A DNA stretch of 64,000 nt from a virus (IMGVR_UViG_3300025298_000103:1-64000), one strand, 5' to 3'. Counted from the stretch's first letter, positions 16,212 through 24,794 are shown. Notes: a model not told the origin generated them from the letters alone. A program made the numbers and translations.

Positions 16212-17300
16212 CTATTGCGCAGCAGCCACGACGTCGTGAAACACATCCATCTGCGCTGCGCCGGCGAGCCAGGCCTCTGCAATCCGGCGTTCAGCCATGG
16301 CGGCATAGCCCGGGTTGATCTCACAAAGCAACGATTTGCGCCCCTCCTGCATTGCGACGAGGGCTGTGGTGCCAGCTCCGCCGAACGGGTCCAGCACCAT
16401 GCCACCGCGGGGCGCACCGGCAAGAACGCAGGGCCGGATAAGATCAGGTGGGAAAGTGGCGAAATGCGCGCCCTTGTAGCTCGCGGTGGCCACCGTCCAT
16501 ACGCTGCGTTTGTTACGGGTTTCGTCGTAGTCGAAATCGTCCCGCCCGGAGCGATGCTGGGCGGTCTGCCCATGTTCTCCAACGGTGTACTTTGTCTCTC
16601 TGGCAAAACTGTTGCGCCTGCTGCGACCTACGGCTTTCATCGGCCCGTTGTTCTTTCCTGGAACGCGATCGCTGCCAGCCTGGCCGTCGATATCCTGGTT
16701 CAACCGGGTAACCGTGCTGGCCATCGCCGGTTCGCGGATCGCGTCCTGGTCGAAGTAGTAGCGCGGCCCTTTGCTCAGCAGGAACATGTACTCATGGGCC
16801 TTCGTGCATCGATCCTTGATGGACTCCGGCATCGGGTTCGGCTTGCTCCAGATGATGTCTTGGCGCAGGTACCACCCGTCATCCTGGAGAGCAAAGGCGA
16901 GCCGCCAAGGGATACCCATGAGATCTTTTTGCTTCAGGCCTTCTGGCGGGGCTCGCCGGCGCCCACGCAGCACCGCGCCCCGGGTCGCCTTGGAAACCGT
17001 GTCGTGCTTCCCCGCTGAGCCCTCGGGTGCGTAGCCGCCGGCGATCGAAGCGTAGGTATCGCCCATGTTTAACCACAGCGTTCCGTCGTCGCGCAGCACC
17101 CGGCGTACTTCGCGGAAGACGGCCACCAGGTTGTCGACAAACTCTCCTGGGGTGTCCTCCATGCCGATCTGGCCGTCATGGCCGTAATCACGCAGCCCGA
17201 AGTAAGGCGGGCTGGTGACGCAGGTGTGTACCGACTGATCCGGCAGCGTCCGCATCATATCGATGCAGTCTCCGACCAAGATTTGATGTTGTTCTGTCAT
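16212..17300 (-). CDS. DNA methyltransferase, beta class (N4-C or N6-A), orphan
   Basis: A 362-residue amino-methyltransferase with the permuted beta-class order. The catalytic motif TSPPYFGLRDYG (about residues 29-40) comes first, the target-recognition part is central, and the AdoMet motif DPFGGAGTTALVAMQEGR follows near the C-terminus. SPPY often marks N4-cytosine enzymes, but N6-adenine cannot be excluded. The ATG at 17300 is preferred: longer readings would overlap the next gene extensively. No restriction enzyme is nearby, so it probably protects phage DNA from host restriction. Confidence 0.9.
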   Translation of the reverse strand: MTEQHQILVGDCIDMMRTLPDQSVHTCVTSPPYFGLRDYGHDGQIGMEDTPGEFVDNLVAVFREVRRVLRDDGTLWLNMGDTYASIAGGYAPEGSAGKHDTVSKATRGAVLRGRRRAPPEGLKQKDLMGIPWRLAFALQDDGWYLRQDIIWSKPNPMPESIKDRCTKAHEYMFLLSKGPRYYFDQDAIREPAMASTVTRLNQDIDGQAGSDRVPGKNNGPMKAVGRSRRNSFARETKYTVGEHGQTAQHRSGRDDFDYDETRNKRSVWTVATASYKGAHFATFPPDLIRPCVLAGAPRGGMVLDPFGGAGTTALVAMQEGRKSLLCEINPGYAAMAERRIAEAWLAGAAQMDVFHDVVAAAQ

Positions 17301-17349
17301 CGCTTCGGCCCCGTGTAGATCGGCCAGGTCATGTAGAGCAGGGGAATGA

Positions 17350-18048
17350 TCACGGCTGAATCCTCCTGAACTTGACGACCCATACCCAGGGATTGGCATT
17401 CCAGTCGCCGCCGGTGGATTCCCAAAGGTGGCGCCATGCAGTTCGCAAGGTCGGACGACCATCAGCGCCTGAGCCGGCATGACACATGTCGTACCGGTCC
17501 TGCCCATCTGCAAGCGCATCGAGATCAATCCCCTCGGCTTCGATCTCGTTATCGTTGATGTCCTGCAACCGTTCGACCCGGACGTCGGTGATCTCCAGCA
17601 GGATGCGGCAGGCATTGCGCGGCATGTGGATACTGGGGCGCCAGCGCTCGCCGATGTCGTGCAGGTCGGCCGGCACGTTCTCCAGGCCTGGCGGAAGGCA
17701 GTTGGGGTAGGTCGCCCGATAGGTCAGGTAACCAGGGTCGCAGTTTCCGACGCGTGCCCAGGTCTCGCGCACCCACAGCCGGTCACCTGGCCTGCCGTAA
17801 GGGCAGCGCCCGAACGTGGCCAGTTCCTGGGCGCACTCAGCCTCGGTCGTCCCAAACACGCAGAAACCGTAGCGTGGATCCCGCTGGCCGATCGCGCTCC
17901 AGCGTGGCCCATCGGCGGCAATGGAAGTGTCCTCGGTAGGGATCTGTCCACCCTTGACCGGCCGGCGTGTGACCGTCTTCCGGCCTTCTAGGATGGCGCG
18001 CACCATCGGCGCCGAGAACAGGATCGGTCTTTGTTTAATTTCGGGCAT
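17350..18048 (-). CDS. ASCH-like phage protein
   Basis: A 232-residue protein beginning MPEIKQRPILFSAPMVRAIL and continuing EGRKTVTRRPVKG. This opening, with a Lys-x-x-Thr-Arg-Arg segment, typifies a family of Pseudomonas/enterobacterial phage proteins with an ASCH-like, RNA-binding-related beta barrel. GRPGDRLWVRETWAR in the middle and WVWVVKFRRI at the end complete the fold. The ATG at 18048 has GGAG nine bases upstream; an ATG seven codons earlier lacks a site. It lies just upstream of the methyltransferase in the same leftward operon. Precise function unknown. Confidence 0.75.
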   Translation of the reverse strand: MPEIKQRPILFSAPMVRAILEGRKTVTRRPVKGGQIPTEDTSIAADGPRWSAIGQRDPRYGFCVFGTTEAECAQELATFGRCPYGRPGDRLWVRETWARVGNCDPGYLTYRATYPNCLPPGLENVPADLHDIGERWRPSIHMPRNACRILLEITDVRVERLQDINDNEIEAEGIDLDALADGQDRYDMCHAGSGADGRPTLRTAWRHLWESTGGDWNANPWVWVVKFRRIQP

Positions 18049-18096
18049 ACGAGTATTCTCCGTATACAACTATGTATGTGATATGTGGGCAGGCGA

Positions 18097-18729
18097 ATGG
18101 CTGATAAGTTATCGGTGAGTGTTTATTGTTTTTTACTATTCCTTGCTGGGAGTGTGTTCGGTTTTATCTTTTCTAAGGATGGGCAAATTAGCCTGATAGG
18201 TTTTCTTAGTGCGAGCTCTAGCATTGCCACCGTAGCTACGGCTGTGATCGCGCTGGTTGCGCTGAATAGCTGGAAGCAGCAGTTTAAATTACAGAAGCGA
18301 TACGATGCTGTCATGGAGTTGAGGGGGCATGCATTAAATGTAAGTCCGCCGCTTCTTTATTTAAATAGTATGCGCGAACACTTTGCTCACTATCTCAGGT
18401 CCAAAGACGATAATGCACTCGCTGAGTTATATCCATATGAAATTCAACGTGAATGGTTCGTTAAAATAAATGAAATGACAAAATCTTGGAATGTCGTTTC
18501 GATTCTATTGTCAGATGCTGAATTAGCTATGTTGGATAAAACTCCGGTTGTATTGGAGAAGATGGTAAGAGAGGTTGTAGACGAGATGATGCAGATGTCG
18601 GTCGGGGGAGAGAAGAAGTCTCTACTCTCTCTTCATCAAACTGGAAATCAGGGCGCGTTAAAAATAGAAAAAGCATTTACAGATTTCGAAAAACAGTGCC
18701 GAGACCTTCTAAAATACATTTCAAGCTAG
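18097..18729 (+). CDS. Membrane-anchored moron protein, unknown
   Basis: A 210-residue protein with two N-terminal membrane segments (about residues 8-26 and 32-56: VYCFLLFLAGSVFGFIF and SSSIATVATAVIALVAL) and a cytosolic helical domain of about 150 residues. The gene is clearly AT-rich and runs rightward inside the leftward early operon, ending before a terminator at 19338. Two membrane segments plus a soluble helical tail recall the nearby AbiC-like protein at 22051, although the sequences differ. Infection-blocking or superinfection exclusion is possible but unproven. The ATG at 18097 is preferred over the GTG four codons earlier. Confidence 0.7.
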   Translation: MADKLSVSVYCFLLFLAGSVFGFIFSKDGQISLIGFLSASSSIATVATAVIALVALNSWKQQFKLQKRYDAVMELRGHALNVSPPLLYLNSMREHFAHYLRSKDDNALAELYPYEIQREWFVKINEMTKSWNVVSILLSDAELAMLDKTPVVLEKMVREVVDEMMQMSVGGEKKSLLSLHQTGNQGALKIEKAFTDFEKQCRDLLKYISS

Positions 18730-18822
18730 TCAGTGTTTCGATACGCGCCTACCTCGTTCTAGTCGGCGGCGTTAGGGGCTTGATGATTGCCTCGCGGCGC
18801 GTTTTGATCAGCGCGACCATTC

Positions 18823-19137
18823 TCATGGCGCCACTTCCCGGCACGCCCAGCTCACGCATGGGCCGTCCTCGGAGTCGAATATTCCGAGCAAGAACCACTC
18901 TGGACCAGGCGCTACAGGGTCCCAGCCGAGGCAGTGGCATTCGCCGTCGTCATACGGATGGTGTTCATGGATGTCAGACTCCATATGCCATTGCTTCAGC
19001 TCGAGACGCTGCTCAGCGATCCAGGCCTCGAACGCTGTGTAGTCTTCGTCAAAGTCGGGCAGTTCTGGATGATCCCACCAGCCGTCCTGGTCGCGATCAA
19101 CGGTCACTGGCTGGATGAGCTTGATTTCTTCAGGCAT
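18823..19137 (-). CDS. Hypothetical phage protein (104 aa)
   Basis: A 104-residue acidic protein (MPEEIKLIQPVTVDRDQDGW, then ELPDFDEDYTAFEAW) with many Trp, Asp and His residues. WWDHPELPDF and DDGECHCLGWDPVAPGPEWF look like conserved phage-protein stretches. It belongs to the leftward early operon by orientation and GC content. No function can be assigned. Confidence 0.7.
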   Translation of the reverse strand: MPEEIKLIQPVTVDRDQDGWWDHPELPDFDEDYTAFEAWIAEQRLELKQWHMESDIHEHHPYDDGECHCLGWDPVAPGPEWFLLGIFDSEDGPCVSWACREVAP

Positions 19138-19337
19138 GACTGTTCATTTGCCGCTATAGCGGCTGGAGGTTAGTGTGCTTAATGGTTTAGCTAGCGATAA
19201 TCTGCACGTTACCAAATTTGGTCGAGATGTTCGGCGTAGGTGGTGCTGAGACTATCATGCGGGGAAGGAAGTAAAACTAATATGGTAGCTATCAACCAGG
19301 AATTTTGAAAAAACATAGCGTGACTTTAACTATCTAG

Positions 19338-19373
19338 ATATGGCCGCCCCTTTAATAGGGCGGCCATATTTTT
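19338..19373 (+). terminator. Strong terminator between opposing genes
   Basis: ATATGGCCGCCC (19338-19349) pairs perfectly with GGGCGGCCATAT (19358-19369) around an 8-nt loop, followed by T residues. It closes rightward transcription and may also stop the leftward gene at 19401. Confidence 0.85.
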
Positions 19374-19400
19374 CTGGGTGGTGTTCAATTTTTGTATAAT

Positions 19401-19622
19401 TCAGATTAAGTCCTTGCAGTGTTTGTTGCACCAAACGTTGAAACCTAATTTTGCTCCAATTATTAAGTAGCTAGCAGGAGGCGGAGCTAACATAGCAGCT
19501 TGATCCAAAAGCTCTAGGATCTTAGTTTTGTTCTGGCAAGCGAGATCAGTTCCCGCACCAGCTGGTGAGGCAGACGCTACGCGCTCTAGATCCTCTTCAT
19601 ATGTTTCTATAGCGTTACTCAT
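19401..19622 (-). CDS. Small hypothetical protein (73 aa)
   Basis: MSNAIETYEEDLERVASASP begins a 73-residue protein with three cysteines (DLACQNKT, VWCNKHC) and a hydrophobic centre (MLAPPPASYLIIGAKLGFNV). It is AT-rich with a strong terminator directly downstream, so it is an independent accessory unit within the early region. Function unknown. Confidence 0.6.
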   Translation of the reverse strand: MSNAIETYEEDLERVASASPAGAGTDLACQNKTKILELLDQAAMLAPPPASYLIIGAKLGFNVWCNKHCKDLI

Positions 19623-19831
19623 TTTTATTCTCCGTTGAATTTAGTTCTGATAAGGGTTTTGTGATAATGCTTGTGTGTTTTTCGATAATCGACAGCGCCC
19701 CTTGGCTCTTGGAGTTTGCCGCTGAACGCTCGTTGAGCATAGCGTGGATCTATACTTGAAAAAGTAGAAAAAGAAATAAGGTTCAATTTCCTCAAGTTAT
19801 AAGATTGAACTTTAAGGGTGTTAGGTACGCT

Positions 19832-21994
19832 CTATGCTGCGATTGATTCTGATGAGCATTGCCGCCATGGATCATTTGCTTTCGCTAACGCAGCCATCGG
19901 CGGCGGGCTGACGCTGTTGCCGCACATGTGCACCTGCTGGGTTTTGGTGAACGGCTTGCCGTCGGCGCCGCGGTCGATGATGTAGTCGTCCGGAAAGCCC
20001 TGGGCCTTGTACAGCTCCGACGGCTGCAGCATCCGCAGGCAGATGTCGACGATCACGTAAGGGGTGCCCTTGATGGTCACAGTGACCAGGCCCAGGCGAT
20101 CCTTGGTGGTGATGGTCGGCGCTGGTGCGTCGGCTCCGCTGATGTTCTCGGTTCCGTAGTAACTGATCAGGAAAGCGGCGACACACAGGGCGCCTGCCTT
20201 GACCTCTGGCGAGAGCTGCAGCTCCACCAGCGAGCTTTTGCCGCCGCCTCCCGCCGTGATAGTGGGTGCTGGCTCGTCTACTGCCTGGCCGACACTTGCA
20301 CCAAACTGGCGCTCCACGAACGCTGTCATCAGGCCATGGTGAGTGCCGCCGGCGCTGATGGTGTGCAGCGGGTCGCCTGCGTCTCGCGCATCGCAGTTTC
20401 CGCGCAGGTGAACCAGGTTCGCCGTCACCAGCTGCTGCTGGCTGCCGGTGTTGGTCACGGTGGTCATCGGGTCCTCGATGCTCTTGGCGGCGGTGGTGTT
20501 GAAGCCGCCATTCATCTGGGCCATGAACACCGTGGATATGCCCATAGCGTGGGCCGCGCCGGCAGGGCGCTGGTAGTTCCCGCCGCTGGTGATGGTAGGC
20601 AGCGGCTCGGCGAGCGCTTTGCCTTCGTCCGCAAACCGAAACTTCACCAGGTGCGCCGCCGCGATCGCGCGGTGGTTCTGAGTCATCAGCGTCCCGACTG
20701 GCTGATCCACAGCGGCTGGCTTGCCGGAGTATTCAGGACCACCAGCACCGACCAGCACCGCACCAGCGAGGGCATGTTTAACTCCGCCTGCAACGACAGT
20801 GCCCAGGGGCTGGCCAAGGCCTGGCACACGCGGCTCCTGTCCAGTGCGTTCGCCATATCCGGTCTGGATCAGGGTCGGGCTGATCAGCATCAGCTCGCCG
20901 CGGTTCGCGCAGGTCACGGTTGGTAGCGGCGAGTTCGGATCGTTCACCCGGTTGCTGCCCTGGTGCGTTGCCGGCGCAATGATCGGGCTGGCCATGGCGA
21001 ACGATCCGCCACGGGGCCAGGAGGTCACCGTGCGCAGCGGTTCATGCGCTGACTGCACACTGTCGCCGGACCAGTTCGCAATTGGCACGATGAACGGGGC
21101 GGCGGCATCGAGGACATATTTCTTCATGCCCTTGGCAATCCGGCGCAGGGTTGCGGGGGCCAGTGGCTTCGGCCTGTCGAAGATGCTTTTGCTCGGGATC
21201 GTCCAGTCGATGCACTCGGCGGCGGTACGCCACTTCTTTTGGCCCTTGGCCGGGTTCTTGGCGTGGGTCGGTTCCGGCCACACGATGGGCTGGCCATCGC
21301 ACCGGGCGATCATGAACAGGCGTTCACGGCTGGTCGGCGCGCCGTAGTCGCAGGCCTTCAGCACCCGCCATTCAACGGTGTAGCCGAGGCGCTGCAGCTC
21401 GGCGACGAAAACCGCCCAGGTCTGGCCGCGGCGTTTCTGGTCGGGCACCAGGAACTGCTGGTGGACCGGCACAACCTCACCCGGCGCCGCTATGTCGCCG
21501 CCTAGCTTCACCACGCGGCCGGTGGCCTTGTCACGCTTGGCCACCAGCGGCCCCCATTGCAGGATTTGTTTCACGTTCTCCAGGCTGATGACGCGGGGCT
21601 TTTTCTTGCCGGCCCACTTCAGGCCGATCCACGACAGATTCCGGATCTCACGCTTGCGCGGCTGGCCGCCGGCGGCCTGGCTGTGGTGGGTGCAGTCTGG
21701 TGACATATGGAACCAACCAACGGCCTTGCCGCCGCACTCGGTGTCTGGATCGCCATCGAAAACGTCGGTAGTGAAGTGCACGGCGCCCGGGTGGTTCACG
21801 GTGTGCATGCTGATCGCGCTTGGGCTGTGGTTCTTTGCGACATTCACCGCGCGACCCAAACCCATCTCCAGGCCGGTACCGGCACCACCGCCACCGCAGA
21901 AGAAATCGACAACGATCTCATCGTCCTGAGTGCTGAAGCCGAGTCCATACTGGGTTTTGAAGTCGAAGGGGTGTTTCTTCTGTTGTGCGGACAT
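19832..21994 (-). CDS. DNA (cytosine-5) methyltransferase with long repeat-bearing insertion
   Basis: A 720-residue phage-type C5 methyltransferase. VVDFFCGGGGAGTGLEMG is the AdoMet motif, SPDCTHHSQAAGG carries the catalytic Cys (PDC rather than the usual PPC), VISLENVK is the ENV motif, and SRERLFMIAR follows. The C-terminal motifs QPSELYKAQGFPDDYIIDR and MCGNSVSPPP complete the enzyme. Between them lie about nine imperfect units with a DPLPTVTxGG-type core, 30-45 residues each, taking the place of a usual target-recognition domain. There is no cognate nuclease, so an anti-restriction role is likely. Confidence 0.92.
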   Translation of the reverse strand: MSAQQKKHPFDFKTQYGLGFSTQDDEIVVDFFCGGGGAGTGLEMGLGRAVNVAKNHSPSAISMHTVNHPGAVHFTTDVFDGDPDTECGGKAVGWFHMSPDCTHHSQAAGGQPRKREIRNLSWIGLKWAGKKKPRVISLENVKQILQWGPLVAKRDKATGRVVKLGGDIAAPGEVVPVHQQFLVPDQKRRGQTWAVFVAELQRLGYTVEWRVLKACDYGAPTSRERLFMIARCDGQPIVWPEPTHAKNPAKGQKKWRTAAECIDWTIPSKSIFDRPKPLAPATLRRIAKGMKKYVLDAAAPFIVPIANWSGDSVQSAHEPLRTVTSWPRGGSFAMASPIIAPATHQGSNRVNDPNSPLPTVTCANRGELMLISPTLIQTGYGERTGQEPRVPGLGQPLGTVVAGGVKHALAGAVLVGAGGPEYSGKPAAVDQPVGTLMTQNHRAIAAAHLVKFRFADEGKALAEPLPTITSGGNYQRPAGAAHAMGISTVFMAQMNGGFNTTAAKSIEDPMTTVTNTGSQQQLVTANLVHLRGNCDARDAGDPLHTISAGGTHHGLMTAFVERQFGASVGQAVDEPAPTITAGGGGKSSLVELQLSPEVKAGALCVAAFLISYYGTENISGADAPAPTITTKDRLGLVTVTIKGTPYVIVDICLRMLQPSELYKAQGFPDDYIIDRGADGKPFTKTQQVHMCGNSVSPPPMAALAKANDPWRQCSSESIAA

Positions 21995-22050
21995 AGGGAT
22001 ACCTTGAGTGATGGCTTCGTGCGATCATTTGAAAAAGAACAGGAGGATCT

Positions 22051-22764
22051 ATGGGATCTAAAGCAACTAAGCGTTCCGATACGTTAACTAGCTTTCTAGT
22101 CTTTTCGAGCATGTTTATTCTTATTGTTTTAGCGGTCGCGATATTCGCCTACCGATATAAGTTCGGCGGCAACTTATCAGGCAACTCTAGCGACTGGTCG
22201 AATTTCGGAAGTTATATTGGCGGTGTTTTTGGTCCGCTTATTTCGTTTGTTACTCTGTTGGCGGTTTTGAGGACGGTTTATCTACAGCGAGAACTATTAG
22301 ATACTCAACGTGATGAGTTTCAGTCGATGCAAGTGCTTCAACGGGATACGTTTCTGTCTCAACAAGAGCAGCTGAGGCTTGCTGCGGAAGCAGCAGAAAA
22401 AGACCAATATAATCGGACGCTGGATCACCTCCTGAGCATGGTTGATAGACATGTCTCTCTATACGAGGGCATCGTCGATAGGGCAACTCAAGGCGTTCAG
22501 ACATTGGCTAGTTGGGCATTTGACGGCAAGCCAGTAAAACAGGAGCAGATTATAATGCTTGCCAACAAGAATGATCGCCACAAAAAGACGCTAGATAGCC
22601 TTGCCTGTCTTTCCATAGACTTGTCAATGACTAAATTTAATTCAATTCCCGAGATGCGAGAATATTACCGCGCTGAGATGTATAAGATCTTGGAGAGCGA
22701 ATCGAGTTCAAAAGATGGTGATGAAGAAGTGGATTCTCCTAGCCCTTCAAGCGTATCTAAGTGA
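22051..22764 (+). CDS. AbiC-like membrane protein (putative abortive infection)
   Basis: A 237-residue protein with two membrane segments (about 16-35 and 54-75) separated by WSNFGSYIGGVFGPLISF. It then runs into a charged coiled coil (LQRELLDTQRDEFQSMQVLQ) and a soluble domain. The WxxFGxxxGGxxxPxxSFxT-like segment between the membrane helices resembles the putative phage abortive infection (AbiC-type) family. The gene is AT-rich and rightward in a leftward early operon, with its own site AGGAGG. It is a good candidate for lysogen-encoded protection against other phages. Confidence 0.7.
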   Translation: MGSKATKRSDTLTSFLVFSSMFILIVLAVAIFAYRYKFGGNLSGNSSDWSNFGSYIGGVFGPLISFVTLLAVLRTVYLQRELLDTQRDEFQSMQVLQRDTFLSQQEQLRLAAEAAEKDQYNRTLDHLLSMVDRHVSLYEGIVDRATQGVQTLASWAFDGKPVKQEQIIMLANKNDRHKKTLDSLACLSIDLSMTKFNSIPEMREYYRAEMYKILESESSSKDGDEEVDSPSPSSVSK

Positions 22765-22793
22765 GAGTCACCTAAGGCCTTGAGTCGAGCTCT

Positions 22794-23003
22794 TCAAAAT
22801 GGGATGTGCAGTGAGAATGTGGTTATTCGTCGTGAGTGATGCAAAGGGCTTCGCGGGCGTAGGCGAGCTTCAATTTCCGCGATACGTTTTCGGAAGTCAC
22901 GTATTCGTGTTGGGCCAAGGCCATGCAGGTGATGAATCATCAGCGTGATCGCCTCGCCAGCTTCCTCGATGCCGCTGCACACGCTTCCATAGGTAATGGG
23001 CAT
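22794..23003 (-). pseudogene. N-terminal remnant of a Dcm-type methyltransferase fused to phage sequence
   Basis: The first residues MPITYGSVCSGIE are the typical start of C5 methyltransferases (AdoMet motif I), with GAGGATC upstream. After residue 13 the match ends and an unrelated helical stretch follows (LGPTRIRDFRKRIAEIEARL). Sixty-nine residues is far too short for an enzyme. It is best read as a truncated start left by replacement of an older methyltransferase. Confidence 0.5.
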
Positions 23004-23051
23004 GGGTGATCCTCGTCGGTATATTGCGGATCAGTTACTGGAGGATTAGGG

Positions 23052-23519
23052 ATGAAACTGCCAAACCGAATCAAAGCTCTTTTGCCGGAAGGGATTCAGA
23101 ACAAGATCGACCTTGGAAGATGTCGCAAAGCACTACGTGAGCTGGGGAAGAAAAGACCACCAAATACTCATCAAGCCCACGAAAGCGGAGAGGTGGCCGA
23201 ATATCTTGCAGAGAGTCAGTCACTGCATTATTGGCATGAAATGCTGACCACTGAGGCCTTTCGCCTGAGAACCGATCAGCTTTCAGTGCCGATGCCGGAT
23301 ATCAATAACGATTTGATGTACGACAAAGTGGAATGGGATGTCGACCACCGAGAACCTAGATTCCTGTCACCGATAGGAGTTGCGACTGTGATCGCAACCA
23401 TTCGAGAAGCGGAAAAACACAATCGAGAAGTCTGGACATTCCGCATATCGATCATCACCGCACTTACGGGCCTTGGCGGCGTAATCATTGGGGTTTTGTC
23501 TGCCCTCAGTAAAGCGTGA
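23052..23519 (+). CDS. C-terminally membrane-anchored hypothetical protein
   Basis: A 155-residue protein with a basic N-terminus, a soluble central region (HESGEVAEYLAESQSLHYWH) and one C-terminal membrane segment (about 130-151, ISIITALTGLGGVIIGVLSA). Tail-anchored topology would place the soluble part in the cytoplasm. It is rightward within the leftward operon and, with the genes at 18097 and 22051, forms a set of small membrane morons. No family recognised. Confidence 0.65.
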   Translation: MKLPNRIKALLPEGIQNKIDLGRCRKALRELGKKRPPNTHQAHESGEVAEYLAESQSLHYWHEMLTTEAFRLRTDQLSVPMPDINNDLMYDKVEWDVDHREPRFLSPIGVATVIATIREAEKHNREVWTFRISIITALTGLGGVIIGVLSALSKA

Positions 23520-23523
23520 TGCC

Positions 23524-23706
23524 CTAGGGGTATGCGGATACTTCGCCAGTATCGATCTTGCGTAGCTCCAGTACCTCGATGCGCTGCGTGCCGTCGGTGA
23601 TCACCCAGCAAGGCAGCTCAAGGTTGCGGAAGGTGCCGTGGTAGCTGCGGTAGGCGCCGAGCGCTGCCTTCCGGAATGAGTCAGCGGCGACCCGGCCAAT
23701 CGGCAT
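23524..23706 (-). CDS. Small phage protein; possible frameshift partner of the upstream gene
   Basis: Sixty residues starting MPIGRVAADSFRKAALGAYR and ending LELRKIDTGEVSAYP, well composed. Its frame is open upstream through a G8 run on the coding strand (C8 at 23714-23721). A single added G, or a -1 slip there, would fuse it to the protein encoded at 23601-23900. It could be a separate gene or the C-terminal half of a longer one. Confidence 0.6.
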   Translation of the reverse strand: MPIGRVAADSFRKAALGAYRSYHGTFRNLELPCWVITDGTQRIEVLELRKIDTGEVSAYP

Positions 23707-23900
23707 CGGGCTACCCCCCCCAGTAGGCTCAGTTCGAAAACAGATGTGTTGGAGATGCGTTTCTCTGCTTCGCGGATGGTGCCCGGGGAAAGCTTGAACT
23801 CCCGGGCTACCTTGATAATTACCCAGACCGGTCTAAGGTCTATCTCAGTTCTTACTTCAGCGTGCCAGGAGGCATTCAGTACAGGGTAGGAATCGGCCAC
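23601..23900 (-). CDS. Phage regulatory-like protein, frame altered after a G8 run
   Basis: GTG start at 23900. The first 62 residues (MADSYPVLNASWHAEVRTEI, then KVAREFKLSPGTIREAEKRI) look like a small helix-turn-helix-type phage protein. After the G8 run the frame becomes Ala/Thr/Ser-rich and overlaps the coding sequence of the 60-aa protein, so that part is probably not the native end. The authentic product probably continues in the other frame. Confidence 0.5.
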   Translation of the reverse strand: MADSYPVLNASWHAEVRTEIDLRPVWVIIKVAREFKLSPGTIREAEKRISNTSVFELSLLGGVARCRLAGSPLTHSGRQRSAPTAATTAPSATLSCLAG

Positions 23901-23944
23901 TTTTCACAGTTATATCTATCAAATTCCCATTGGGAGGGATACCA

Positions 23945-24373
23945 ATGAAAAAACTACGAGCCTGTTTGATTCCACTTGCCTCGGCGCTGAGTCTATCTGT
24001 TCTTTCTAGTTATGCTCTAGCGGACGTATACCTTTGTACATCCGATCCTTGTAGTACTTGGGAGTCGACTCCACTTACAGAGGATCAACGTAATATAAAG
24101 TCTCCAGATAGCAATAAAACCACTATTAAGGCGACCCTTGAGAATTCAGTAAGAACAGAAGTTTCTAGTGCTTATAAGACTAAGGATCCGAAAGGTAAAA
24201 ATCTCTACCTCAAGAGAGACCTATGGCATAAAGGGGGGGCAGTTCCTTTTTCGGATGATGTGCATGTGACTGTTTATATTCATGATAAGCCCACTAACGA
24301 GAAGCCCTCTAATTCATGCCACGCTTTCTCATATAAGAAGCAGGGTAACAAGAACTACTTCGGCACCTGTTAA
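23945..24373 (+). CDS. Secreted small protein with four cysteines
   Basis: A 142-residue protein with a signal peptide (MKKLRACLIPLASALSLSVL, cleavage near YALA-DVY). The mature part of about 115 residues has cysteines in LCTSDPCST, SNSCHAF and the terminal FGTC, allowing two disulfides, and is otherwise polar and Lys-rich. The ATG at 23945 follows GGGAGGG. The gene is AT-rich and isolated, so it is cargo expressed from the prophage and exported. No family recognised. Confidence 0.7.
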   Translation: MKKLRACLIPLASALSLSVLSSYALADVYLCTSDPCSTWESTPLTEDQRNIKSPDSNKTTIKATLENSVRTEVSSAYKTKDPKGKNLYLKRDLWHKGGAVPFSDDVHVTVYIHDKPTNEKPSNSCHAFSYKKQGNKNYFGTC

Positions 24374-24794
24374 TAGAAGTAGTTATTTCGAAGCCGGAGC
24401 GCTCAGCAGATTCCGGTCCTGGGGAAGTGTTGTGGCCCACAACACTTGCTTGGCGCCTATGGCTGATCTTGGCAGTGTTGCTAGTGGCAACCGTGGAGCG
24501 TTAATCGAATTCATCCACTATGTCTACTACCTCGGCTGCTCAGTAGTTGCTGTAGGCTGCTTAGCGCCGATTGAGGGGGGCGGAGGCGCGACCGGTTCAA
24601 CCCGGCGCCGAATATACGGCTTTGGCGCTGGAGGTTCTTGAGGGACCCATACGACGGGCGCATTGTGCGCTCATGGTGTTCTCCATGCGGGCGCCGCCCT
24701 CCGGGACCGGATGCGTAGCGGATGGTGGCAATTTGGGTAGATGTGGGGTATTACGGGTGACCGGCAAGGAGCCGGGTTAAAGGGAGTTTGAAAA
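24374..24794. other. Intergenic region, no supported gene
   Basis: About 420 bases. Open frames here lack ribosome binding sites and have low-quality composition. A perfect short hairpin (GTGTTGTGGCCCACAACAC near 24426-24444) may be a terminator or attenuator. AAAGGGAG before 24795 serves the next gene. Confidence 0.45.

Noticed and set aside
16095-17018. A 307-codon plus-strand frame over the methyltransferase
   Set aside because: The minus strand has clear methyltransferase motifs through the same bases; the plus-strand frame shows none.
24426-24780. Plus-strand open frames between the secreted protein and the 70-aa gene
   Set aside because: They lack ribosome binding sites, and Gly/Ala/Arg-rich composition suggests chance frames.
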